Assembly: GCF_024346055.1 (NCBI RefSeq) | Contig: NZ_JAGQCH010000005.1 | Coordinates: 110,131-174,130 of the forward strand | Length of the DNA: 64,000 bases | Reading direction: 5' to 3' | Source of the DNA: Cyanobium sp. Cruz CV13-4-11 | GTDB lineage: Bacteria > Cyanobacteriota > Cyanobacteriia > PCC-6307 > Cyanobiaceae | Shown here: positions 18,406 to 27,633 of the stretch, piece by piece | Numbering within the stretch: position 1 is the first letter of the stretch | How the letters are laid out: each line of letters begins with the position of its first letter | Translations under genes and position numbers: made by a program | The notes under the pieces: model-generated | Told to the model about the DNA's origin: nothing | The model's database searches: none | What the model saw: the letters and a program-made list of their open reading frames with translations, nothing else

Positions 18406-20712
18406 TCAGAGCTCCAGCGGGTCGGGATCGATCGTCAGGCTCACCCCCGGTGGCAGGGCCCGCCGCAGCTCGGCGTCGGGGGGCAGGGGCAGTGCCGCCG
18501 TGCCAGGGCCATGCAAGAGCAGTTGCCAGCGGCTGCGGCCCGCCACCCTGGCCACCGGGGCGGGTGCCGGTCCGATCAGCACCCAGCCGGCCCGCTCCAC
18601 GGCGGGGCGGATCCTTTCGGCCAGGGCGGCGGCGGCGGTGGCGGTGCCGCTGGCGGTGGGACCGGCCAGGCGCAGCAGGCAGGCCCGACCGAAGGGCACC
18701 ATGCCTCCCTGGCGCCGCAGCTCCAGCTCCTCCGCCAGGAAGGCGCCGTAGCGGCCGTCCACCAGATGCCGGATGACGGGATGGTCGGGGCTGTAGGTCT
18801 GCACCAGCACCTCCCCGGGGCGTTCGCCCCGGCCGGCCCGGCCAGCGAGCTGCAGCAGCAGCTGCAGGCTCTGCTCGGCGGCGCGCAGATCCGGCCGGTG
18901 CAGCAGGCCGTCGGCCGCCAGCACCGCCGCCAGGGTCACCGCGGGCAGGTCCATGCCCTTGGCGAGCATCTGGGTGCCCACCAGCACGTCCGCCTCGCCG
19001 GCGGCGAAGCGTTCCAGCAGGCGGCGATGGCCATCCCGGCCCCGGGTGGTGTCGCGGTCGAAGCGGATCAGCCGCAGGCCCTCCAGCTCCGTGGCGAGCT
19101 GCTCCATCACCCGCTGCGTACCGGCGCCGAAGGGTTTGAAGGCGGTGGAGCCGCAGTGGCCGCAGCGGTCGCCCATCTCCTGGCGGTGGTCGCACCAGTG
19201 GCAGCGCAGCCACTCCCGGCCCTCCTGGCCGCCGGCCCGGGGGCCGCGGTGCACGGTCAGGGCCACATCGCAGTGGGGGCAGAGCACCACCTCGCCGCAG
19301 CTGCGGCAGCTCAGGAAGGAGCGGTAGCCGCGCCGCGGCACCAGGACGACGGCCTGCTCACCCGTCTCCTTCAGCCGTTCCAGCCGGGCCATCAGGGGGC
19401 GGCTGATCAGGCGGCGGTGGCCGTCGACCAGCTCCTGGCGCATGTCCACCAGCCGCACCGGCGGCAGGGGCCGCTGGCCGATCCGCTCCGGCAGCGGCAG
19501 CAGGCGGGTGTCGCCGGGACGGCCCTGGGGACCGCTCTGGCAGCGCCACCAGGTTTCCAGGGACGGGGTGGCACTGCCGAGCACCAACCTGGCCCCCGTC
19601 TGGCTCGCCCGCAGCCGGGCTACTTCCCTGGCGTGGTAGCAGGGCATGGGGCTCTCCTGCTTGTAGGAGGCGTCGTGTTCCTCGTCGAGCACGATCAGCC
19701 CCAGGTGGCCCAGCGGCAGGAAGACGGCGGAACGGGTTCCCACCGCCAGGCAGGCCTCCCGATGGCCGGAGGCCTCAAGGCAGCGGCGCCAGGCGACGAC
19801 CCGTTCGGCGTCGCCCATGCCGCTGTGATATTCGATCACCGCCGCTCCGAAACGCCGCCGGCAGCGATCCAGCAGCTGGGGGATGAGGCCGATCTCCGGC
19901 GCCAGGATCAGCACGCTGCGTCCCGCCGCCAGCTCCCAGGCGGCGGCCTGCAAGTAAACCTCGGTCTTGCCGGATCCGGTCACCCCCCACAGCAACAGGG
20001 CCTGGCCGGGTGGGGCGTCGGCGATCGCCGCCATGGCCTCGGCCTGGGCCGGGCTGGCCCGTTGGGGGGGCTCCAGGCGGGTGGGCCCATCACCGCCGCC
20101 GCCGCCAACCCTCCCAGGGCTTCGGCCGGACTCCTTCAGGAGCAGCCCCCGGCGTTCCATGGTCCCGATCAGGGAGCGCCCGAAGCCCGCCTCCTGGACC
20201 AGATCCCGCAGCAGCCGCGCCCCCCCGTGGCTGGCCAGATGGTCCAGCAGCTCCTGCTGCCGGGGGTGGCTGGCCAGAGCGCTTGTGTCGGGGTTGAGCC
20301 GCACCGTCCAGAGGATCCGCCCCTGGCCCGTTGGCGCCCGGTGGGCCTGTCCCAGCCAGCCAGGGGGAAGGGCGCTTTTCAGGGTGCGGAACAGGCCGGC
20401 GTGGCATTGCCGGGCCACCTGCTCAAGCAGGGCCTGCCAGTGGGGGTCGATGGCGGCGCTCTGCAGCACCGCCTCCACCGGCAGGAGCGGCCGGCCCTCC
20501 ATGGCGGCCGGGCAGGCCATGGCCGTCGCCACCACCAGGCCCGTGTGGGGCCGCCCCTGGAGACGGACCCGCACCAGATCCCCCACGCCGATGCCCAGGG
20601 CTTCCGGGTTGGCGTAGGTGAAGGTCCGCCCCTCGCGGCCGGCCTCGAGCCAGACCTCCAGCCAGCCTGGAGGGGCTGTCAGGGGAGCGGCGGGTGAAGA
20701 GCTGGCTGGCAA
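18406..20712 (-). CDS. priA: Primosomal protein N' (replication restart helicase PriA)
   Basis: 3'-5' DNA helicase that reloads the replicative helicase at stalled forks. 768 residues from TTG 20712. It has an N-terminal 3'BD-like region, Walker A in WGVTGSGKTEVYLQ, the DEEH Walker B box, an eight-cysteine zinc region (CRSCGEVVLCPHC ... CHWC ... CGHC), and helicase motifs V/VI including LLQLAGRAGRGERPGEVLVQT. All helicase motifs appear intact. It is divergent from sigA. Confidence 0.95.
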   Translation of the reverse strand: MPASSSPAAPLTAPPGWLEVWLEAGREGRTFTYANPEALGIGVGDLVRVRLQGRPHTGLVVATAMACPAAMEGRPLLPVEAVLQSAAIDPHWQALLEQVARQCHAGLFRTLKSALPPGWLGQAHRAPTGQGRILWTVRLNPDTSALASHPRQQELLDHLASHGGARLLRDLVQEAGFGRSLIGTMERRGLLLKESGRSPGRVGGGGGDGPTRLEPPQRASPAQAEAMAAIADAPPGQALLLWGVTGSGKTEVYLQAAAWELAAGRSVLILAPEIGLIPQLLDRCRRRFGAAVIEYHSGMGDAERVVAWRRCLEASGHREACLAVGTRSAVFLPLGHLGLIVLDEEHDASYKQESPMPCYHAREVARLRASQTGARLVLGSATPSLETWWRCQSGPQGRPGDTRLLPLPERIGQRPLPPVRLVDMRQELVDGHRRLISRPLMARLERLKETGEQAVVLVPRRGYRSFLSCRSCGEVVLCPHCDVALTVHRGPRAGGQEGREWLRCHWCDHRQEMGDRCGHCGSTAFKPFGAGTQRVMEQLATELEGLRLIRFDRDTTRGRDGHRRLLERFAAGEADVLVGTQMLAKGMDLPAVTLAAVLAADGLLHRPDLRAAEQSLQLLLQLAGRAGRGERPGEVLVQTYSPDHPVIRHLVDGRYGAFLAEELELRRQGGMVPFGRACLLRLAGPTASGTATAAAALAERIRPAVERAGWVLIGPAPAPVARVAGRSRWQLLLHGPGTAALPLPPDAELRRALPPGVSLTIDPDPLEL

Positions 20713-21143
20713 TCTTGCAAAGATCTCATGCCATTCCTAGGATGGAAGGGTTGGGCCGCTCGCAAGGCTGCCGTCGGAACCGCGCAGAGTTCCGTCCACA
20801 GGGAAGACCCGCTGAGGATGCAGGGATTCACTCCCTCCCCATTTCTCCGGTCTGAGACCACCCGTGACAGCCCTGCACCGGCTCCTGCCGTTCGTTCCCA
20901 CCCCATTCGCGCTCCTGGAGCGATCCATCGCCGATCCCGACACAGGACCCCCGTGACGGGGGGGCTCAATCCCATGTCCTGCTGCTCTTCCCGCCCTCCC
21001 GACTTGCTTCGTGCAGGGTCCAAGGACGAGGAAGTCCGAGGATGGGATCCAGCCGCTGAGCACCGATGGATCGAGCGGGTCGACACCCGCCAGTCCGCTC
21101 CCGCCTTCTTTTCTCCCGCTCCCTCCCATTTCGCGTCGTTTCC
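20713..21143. other. Long sigA leader / priA-sigA intergenic region
   Basis: 431 bp without a convincing gene. It holds a good promoter at 20715-20743 and at least two hairpins: CGGAAC(8 nt)GTTCCG at 20775-20794 and CCCCCG(TGA)CGGGGG at 20948-20963. Neither hairpin is followed by a T-run, so they are not canonical terminators. One segment resembles a fragment of the RNase P RNA consensus, but the rest of that RNA is missing. Confidence 0.6.
20715..20743 (+). promoter_or_regulatory. sigma-70-type promoter for the sigA gene
   Basis: TTGCAA at 20715-20720 and TAGGAT at 20738-20743 are separated by exactly 17 bp. Initiation would be expected near 20750, leaving a leader of about 390 nt before the sigA start codon. 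Confidence 0.6.
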
Positions 21144-22418
<1,275 letters not shown>

Positions 22419-22495
22419 CCCCCAACGGCCCAGGGGAGCTTCCTGACTCTGCTCCCAGTGCATGAACGCTCCCCAAGCCACGGGCAACTCTCCTG

Positions 22496-23605
22496 ATGAC
22501 TGAAGCTGGCGATCTGTTGCGGCTGTCGGTGGTGCTGCCCACCTTCAACGAATGCGACAACGTTGAACCGATGGTCCACGCCCTGCTGTCGTTGCAGGAT
22601 CACTTTGATCTTGAAATCCTTTTCGTCGATGATGATTCCAACGACGGAACGTCTGAAAAGGTCCGTCACCTGGCCCACCGTCATGACAGCGTCAGGCTGA
22701 TTCGGAGGGTGGGTCGATTCGGGCTCTCCAGTGCCATCAAGGAGGGCATCCTGGATGCGACAGGAGATGTTGTTGTCGTCATGGACAGCGATGGCCAGCA
22801 CGAACCCGCCGCGGTGGCGCAGGCCGTTTCCGCCCTGCTGGAGAGTGGCAGCGATCTGATGATCGGCAGCCGTTTCCACAAGCAGGCCAGCATCATGGGC
22901 CTGAGCGAGCAGCGCGAGCGGAACTCCACCTGGGCGAACGCGGTGGCCCGTTTCAGCCTGCCCCGCTACCGCCATCTAACCGATTACATGAGTGGCTTCT
23001 TCGCCCTGCTTCCGGAGCGATGCCTCCCCTACGTCCGGCAGGTGGATGTCAACGGCTTCAAGTTTCTTTATGAATTGCTGGCCCTTAGCCACGGCCACCT
23101 GGCCGTGGCGGAGGTGCCCCTGAGTTTTCAGCCCCGCAGTGCCGGCGAGTCCAAGCTGAATGTGGCGGTGATCTGGGATCTTGGCGTCTCGATCCTGCAC
23201 ACCCTGCTGTTTCGGATGGTGCCCCGGCGGGCCGTCAGCTTTGCCCTGGTGGGGGCCACCGGCATCGGCATTCATCTGCTGGTGTTTGCGCTGATGCAGC
23301 AGGTGGTCGGACTGGGCTTCGAGCAGGCCCAGGTGGCTGCGGTGGTCTGTGCGGGGTGCTCCAACTATCTGATCAACAACGTGCTGACCTTCCGCTCCCA
23401 GCAGCTCAGCGGCCTGGCTCTGGTGTTCGGTCTGGTCCGCTTTCTTCTGGTCACCTCCCTCGGCATGGCCGCCAATGTCGGGGTGTCCTCGGCCTTCTTC
23501 CGGCAGGTCTCTCCACAGCCGCTGCTGGCCCTGCTGGCCGGCATTGCCGTCGACTTCGTCTGGAAGTACGCCGCCTCCTCCCGCTTCGTCTGGAACACCC
23601 CCTAG
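22496..23605 (+). CDS. GT2 polyprenyl-phosphate glycosyltransferase with C-terminal GtrA domain
   Basis: 369 residues from ATG 22496. The N-terminal GT-A domain (about residues 8-230) has VVLPTFNECDNVEPMV, the DDDSNDGT nucleotide-binding segment and VMDSDGQHEP with the metal-binding DxD-like motif, as in dolichol-phosphate mannose synthases. The C-terminal about 120 residues form a four-TM GtrA domain (ALVGATGIGIHLLVFALMQ, then ILINNVL-like SNYLINNVLTF). Expected activity: transfer of a sugar from NDP-sugar to undecaprenyl phosphate, with GtrA helping flip the lipid-linked sugar. It precedes a GT39 gene by 78 bp. Confidence 0.88.
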   Translation: MTEAGDLLRLSVVLPTFNECDNVEPMVHALLSLQDHFDLEILFVDDDSNDGTSEKVRHLAHRHDSVRLIRRVGRFGLSSAIKEGILDATGDVVVVMDSDGQHEPAAVAQAVSALLESGSDLMIGSRFHKQASIMGLSEQRERNSTWANAVARFSLPRYRHLTDYMSGFFALLPERCLPYVRQVDVNGFKFLYELLALSHGHLAVAEVPLSFQPRSAGESKLNVAVIWDLGVSILHTLLFRMVPRRAVSFALVGATGIGIHLLVFALMQQVVGLGFEQAQVAAVVCAGCSNYLINNVLTFRSQQLSGLALVFGLVRFLLVTSLGMAANVGVSSAFFRQVSPQPLLALLAGIAVDFVWKYAASSRFVWNTP

Positions 23606-23683
23606 GCAGGGTCCGCCGCGGGCGATTGCACGCGTCGGCTTCCCCGGGTCTTAACTTTCTCTTGACCTTGCCTTTGTTCAGGG

Positions 23684-25501
23684 ATGGTTTCTGCTGCCCA
23701 AGGGGCCCAGCCGGAGCGTGCCAGCAGCCGGATTCACCGGCGGATGATCTGGGTGCTGAGCGGCCTCTGGCTGCTGTTGCTGTGCTGGCAGGCCTTCTTC
23801 CAGGGCCTGGGCAGCCTCGGTCTGATGGACAAGACCGAGGCCTTGTTCGTGGAGGTGGGCCACCAGATGCTGGAGCGGGGCGACTGGATCACCCCCTGGT
23901 GGAACGGCGAGCGCTTTTTCGATTACCCCGTCTGGGGGTACTGGATGGTGGGCCTCAGCTTCCGGCTGTTCGGGGTCAGCGAGTGGGCCGCCCGTCTGCC
24001 GGTGGCACTGGCGGCCAGCGCCGTGGTGGTGGCGGGCTTCGGCCTGATGCTGGCTTGGTCACCAGCGGGCGAAGCCGGCCGGCCCCGGGTGCTGCGGGCC
24101 GCTCTGGCCGCTGGGGTGATCGCCACGACGCCGGGCTGGATCGGCTGGGGACGCACCTCCACCACCGACATGTTCCTCTCCAGTGCCATCAGCCTGGCGT
24201 TGTTCGGATTCCTGCTGGTCCATCGCCACCGGTTCCACCCCTGGCGGGCCGCCCTCGGCCGGGCGGCCATGGCACTGTTCGCGGCGATCGCCGTGCTGGC
24301 CAAGGGCCCGGTGGGTCTGTTGTTGCCGGGCCTGGTGGTGGTGGTCTTCCTGCTGCTCACGGGCCACTGGCGATCCTGGCTGCGCTGGCGGCCGCTGCTG
24401 GCGATGGTGGCCCTGTTCCTGGGGGTGAGCGCGCCCTGGTACGCCGCGGCGGCCGTCGTCAACGGCGGTGACTTCCTGGGCGGCTTCCTCGGGTTCAGCA
24501 ACCTGCAGCGGTTCACCACGGTGCTCTACGACCACCCCGGCCCTCCGTGGTTCTACCTGCCCTGGCTGGTGCTGCTGGTGCTGCCCTGGTCGCTGTTCCT
24601 GCCCCTGGCCATCGCGGCCCAGGGGTTCTGGCAGCCCCGCCGCTGGCGAGCGGGATCGGCTGGGGCCCTTTCGGGGGACGGTGGCGCCCCGGCGGAACTG
24701 GGCCTGTTCCTGCTGCTGTGGCTGGTGCTGGTGGTGGCCTTCTTCTCCGCGGCCGCCACCAAACTGCCCGGCTACATCCTGCCGTCCCTGCCGGCGGCGA
24801 GCTTGCTGGTGGCCCTGCTGTGGCGACCCCTGCCCGAGGCCTCCGCGGATCCCCAGGCCGTCGGTGGCAGGGCAGGGGTGCGAATCGCCACCGTTGTCGA
24901 GGTGCTGCTGCTCGCGGTCATGGCGGTGGCGGCGGCCCTGGCCCCGAGGTGGGCGGCGAGCGATCCGGCCTATCCGGCGTTCGGCGCGGCCCTGTCCAGC
25001 TCCGGCCTGCCCCTGATGCTGAGCCTGTGTCTGGGGCTCACGGCCCTGGCCCTGCTGGTGCTGCTCTTTCGTCCGGCGGCGAGCGATTGGTTGTGGCTGC
25101 CCAGCCTGGCCGGCTTCCTGGCGGTACTGGGCCTGGTGATCGCGCCCCTCGGCCCCCTGCTCGACCGCGAGCGTCAGCTCCCCCTGCGCCAGATGGCGCG
25201 CACGGCCCAGGGCGCCGCCCAGCCCGATGAGCCCCTGTTCATCGTCGGCACCAAGCGCTACAGCCTGCTGTTCTACGGCGAGCCGGAGGCCCTCTTCGTC
25301 TCCGATCGCCACCACATCAACCAGTTGGCGCTGCAGGGGCCTGCCGCCCTCTCGCTCACCCCGGCGAGTCGCTCGGTCCGGCTGCTGGGCGATCGCCGCG
25401 ATCTCGAGGCGCTGGCCCTGCCCGCCGAGGGCATCGAACGTCTGGCCCGCTCGGGGGAACTGGCCCTCTGGCGGGTGCCCCGCCACCATCTGCTGCCGTG
25501 A
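23684..25501 (+). CDS. GT39/ArnT-like polyprenyl-phosphate-sugar glycosyltransferase
   Basis: 605-residue polytopic membrane protein from ATG 23684 with a close AGGG-type ribosome site. The first extracytoplasmic loop carries the acidic DKTEALFVEVGHQMLERGDW pattern of GT-C enzymes (catalytic acidic residues after TM1), followed by WWNGERFFDYPVWGYWM and KGPVGLLLPG, which match ArnT and bacterial protein mannosyltransferases. About eleven TM helices and a C-terminal periplasmic domain follow. It would transfer sugar from a lipid carrier to a lipid or protein acceptor outside the membrane. Its stop overlaps the PAP2 start. Confidence 0.87.
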   Translation: MVSAAQGAQPERASSRIHRRMIWVLSGLWLLLLCWQAFFQGLGSLGLMDKTEALFVEVGHQMLERGDWITPWWNGERFFDYPVWGYWMVGLSFRLFGVSEWAARLPVALAASAVVVAGFGLMLAWSPAGEAGRPRVLRAALAAGVIATTPGWIGWGRTSTTDMFLSSAISLALFGFLLVHRHRFHPWRAALGRAAMALFAAIAVLAKGPVGLLLPGLVVVVFLLLTGHWRSWLRWRPLLAMVALFLGVSAPWYAAAAVVNGGDFLGGFLGFSNLQRFTTVLYDHPGPPWFYLPWLVLLVLPWSLFLPLAIAAQGFWQPRRWRAGSAGALSGDGGAPAELGLFLLLWLVLVVAFFSAAATKLPGYILPSLPAASLLVALLWRPLPEASADPQAVGGRAGVRIATVVEVLLLAVMAVAAALAPRWAASDPAYPAFGAALSSSGLPLMLSLCLGLTALALLVLLFRPAASDWLWLPSLAGFLAVLGLVIAPLGPLLDRERQLPLRQMARTAQGAAQPDEPLFIVGTKRYSLLFYGEPEALFVSDRHHINQLALQGPAALSLTPASRSVRLLGDRRDLEALALPAEGIERLARSGELALWRVPRHHLLP

Positions 25502-26253
25502 TCACGTTCCGTCTGCTGCCGCGGGAGAAGGTTCTTCTGCCCGCCTGCCTCGTTCTATTGGTGGGGCTGTTCGTGGCCGTGGCCCCGGGCCGGCCGCTGG
25601 CGCTGCTGGATGACGCGCTCCTGGTCTGGATCGGCGACCACCTGCATGGCTGGGTGGGGGATGGGCTGACCCAGGTGTATCGGGCCACCGGAGTGGGCTT
25701 CACCGCCGTTCTGGTGGCGATGGCGCTGACCCTCCTCGTGCTGCGCCGCTGGTGGAAGGATCTGCGCCTGCTGGTCATGGCCACCGGGGGGATCCTGATC
25801 CTGGTGGATCTGGTGTTCAAGCCCCTTTTCAGCCGGAATCGGCCCCCCGGCAGCCTGCTGCCGCTCGATGGCCACAGCTTCCCCAGTGGCCATGCCGCCG
25901 GGGCCGTGGCCTTCTACTTCGCCATGGTGGTGATCCTGGGGGCCCACCATCCCCGCTTGCGGCGGCTGCTGATGGTCGGTGCCTGTCTGCTGGTGGGTCT
26001 GGTCTGGCTCAGCACCCTCTACGTGCGCGCCCACTGGCCCACGGATCTGGTGGCGGGGGCCGCCGTTGGCCTGGCCTGGCTGACGGTGTGTCTGGCCTTC
26101 TGGCGGGAGCCCGTCGCCGCGCACCTCCAGAGTGGGACGGTTCGACCGCTGCGATCCCTTGACCACCGCCCTGCCCACCTCCGGCCTGGACGCTCTGAGG
26201 GGACTCCGATCAGCCCCTCAGCTCGACGGAGATCAGGCCCGCCAGCTGCGTGA
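25498..26253 (+). CDS. PAP2-family membrane phosphatase
   Basis: 251 residues from GTG 25498, overlapping the GT39 stop (GTGA). Six predicted TM helices carry the three acid-phosphatase motifs KPLFSRNRP, FPSGHA and the YVRAHWPTD form of SRxxxxxHxxxD. PAP2 proteins dephosphorylate lipid phosphates such as undecaprenyl pyrophosphate. The translational coupling to GT39 supports a role in recycling the lipid carrier used by the two upstream glycosyltransferases. Confidence 0.88.
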   Translation: MITFRLLPREKVLLPACLVLLVGLFVAVAPGRPLALLDDALLVWIGDHLHGWVGDGLTQVYRATGVGFTAVLVAMALTLLVLRRWWKDLRLLVMATGGILILVDLVFKPLFSRNRPPGSLLPLDGHSFPSGHAAGAVAFYFAMVVILGAHHPRLRRLLMVGACLLVGLVWLSTLYVRAHWPTDLVAGAAVGLAWLTVCLAFWREPVAAHLQSGTVRPLRSLDHRPAHLRPGRSEGTPISPSARRRSGPPAA

Positions 26254-26572
26254 GGAGCTCCTCCCCGTGCTGGGGGCCTGTGGCTGGTTCACGGTCGGCA
26301 TCATGGCGCCCTCGTCGTCGTCGGCCGTGGCGGTCCTGCGGCAGCTCGAGGCTGCCCTTGGCTGGCCGGCCCTGCGGCCTGCGGAGGCCGGAGACGGGGA
26401 GCAGGCCGGAGCGCCCGGCCCAGTGTTCCTGAAGGGCAACCAGCGCACGGGACTGTTCCAGCTGCGCCGGGAGGACGGCCTCGGCGAGGGGGTCCTGATC
26501 ACCGGCCATGGGGCCCCCGATCCGGCCGCCGAGGACACCTGGGGCCCCATGCCGCTGGATCTGTTCGCCTGA
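26159..26572 (+). CDS. DUF1824 family protein
   Basis: 137 residues, probably from TTG 26159 (GTG 26132 is an alternative), overlapping the end of the PAP2 gene by about 95 bp. The cyanobacterial DUF1824 family is marked by WFTVGIMAPSSSSAVAVLRQLEAALGW and the GPVFLKGNQRTG segment. Soluble, function unknown. It may be read from the glycosylation operon. Confidence 0.75.
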   Translation: MTTALPTSGLDALRGLRSAPQLDGDQARQLREELLPVLGACGWFTVGIMAPSSSSAVAVLRQLEAALGWPALRPAEAGDGEQAGAPGPVFLKGNQRTGLFQLRREDGLGEGVLITGHGAPDPAAEDTWGPMPLDLFA

Positions 26573-26611
26573 TCCCATCAGCTGATCACGTTCCGTCCGC
26601 AGGCCGGGAGC

Positions 26612-26629
26612 AGGGACGGGCCGGTCCCT
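26612..26629. promoter_or_regulatory. Palindrome AGGGAC-N6-GTCCCT upstream of hemC
   Basis: A perfect 6-bp inverted repeat with a 6-bp spacer lies 51 bp upstream of hemC and runs into TAGGCT (26629-26634), a possible -10 element. Position suggests an operator; no known consensus is matched. Confidence 0.35.
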
Positions 26630-26679
26630 AGGCTGGGCGGCTGTTGCCTGGCAGCTGTCGCTGCCGCCCGAAGCGTCCA

Positions 26680-27633
26680 ATGGCCAGCTCCACCCTGCGC
26701 ATCGCCTCCCGCCGCAGCCAGCTGGCCATGGTCCAGACCCACTGGGTGCGGGACGAACTCTCCCGGGCCCACCCCGAGCTGACGATCGCGATCGAGGCGA
26801 TGGCCACCCAAGGGGACAAGATTCTCGATGTGGCCCTGGCCAAGATCGGCGACAAGGGCCTGTTCACCAAGGAACTCGAGGCCCAGATGCTGGTCGACCG
26901 GGCCGACATCGCCGTGCACAGCCTCAAGGACCTGCCCACCAACCTGCCGGAGGGGCTGATCCTGGGCTGCATCACCGAGCGGGAGGATCCGGCCGATGCC
27001 CTGGTGGTGCATGAACGGCACAAGGAGCTCAGCCTGGCCACCCTGCCCGAGGGCAGCGTGGTGGGCACCAGCTCCCTGCGGCGCCTGGCCCAGCTGCGTC
27101 ACCACTACCCCCACCTGGTCTTCAAGGACGTGCGGGGCAACGTGATCACCCGTCTGGAGAAGCTCGATGCCGGTGTCTATGACTGCCTGATCCTGGCGGC
27201 CGCCGGCCTGACCCGGCTGGGCCTGGGCGAGCGCATCCACGAACTGATCGATCCCTCGATTTCGCTCCATGCCGTGGGTCAGGGGGCCCTGGGCATCGAA
27301 TGCCGCGCCGGTGACCAGGCCGTGCTGGAGACCATCGGTGTGCTGGAGCATCTGCCGACGGCCCGTCGCTGCCTGGCCGAGCGCTCCTTCCTGCGCAGCC
27401 TGGAGGGGGGCTGCCAGGTGCCCATCGGCGTCAACACCCACTTCGAGAATGACGAGCTGGTGCTGACCGGCATGGTGGCGAGCATCGACGGCCAGCGCCT
27501 GCTGCGCGACAGCTGCCGCGGCCCGGCCAGCGATCCTGAAGCGATCGGCCTGGCGCTGGCGGGAACCCTGCGGTCCCAGGGGGCCGGGGAGATCCTGGAG
27601 GAGATCTTTGCCACCGTCCGCCCCGGAAGCTGA
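26680..27633 (+). CDS. hemC: Porphobilinogen deaminase (hydroxymethylbilane synthase)
   Basis: Joins four porphobilinogens into hydroxymethylbilane for haem and chlorophyll. 317 residues from ATG 26680. Landmarks: [15 protein letters not shown], the catalytic-loop Asp in [22 protein letters not shown] and the dipyrromethane-cofactor Cys in [11 protein letters not shown] near residue 247. An in-frame start at 26644 would add 12 unlikely residues. It overlaps the ClC gene by 26 bp. Confidence 0.96.
   Translation: MASSTLRIASRRSQLAMVQTHWVRDELSRAHPELTIAIEAMATQGDKILDVALAKIGDKGLFTKELEAQMLVDRADIAVHSLKDLPTNLPEGLILGCITEREDPADALVVHERHKELSLATLPEGSVVGTSSLRRLAQLRHHYPHLVFKDVRGNVITRLEKLDAGVYDCLILAAAGLTRLGLGERIHELIDPSISLHAVGQGALGIECRAGDQAVLETIGVLEHLPTARRCLAERSFLRSLEGGCQVPIGVNTHFENDELVLTGMVASIDGQRLLRDSCRGPASDPEAIGLALAGTLRSQGAGEILEEIFATVRPGS

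Noticed and set aside
17962..20697. 911-residue plus-strand frame
   Set aside because: Antisense to priA, whose motifs are complete on the other strand.
21020..21060. RNase P RNA-like string in the sigA leader
   Set aside because: Only one short segment resembles the conserved core; the other conserved blocks of rnpB are missing.
22434..22456. Possible sigA terminator GGGAGC...GCTCCC
   Set aside because: Six-bp stem with an 11-nt loop and no T-run; too weak to call.
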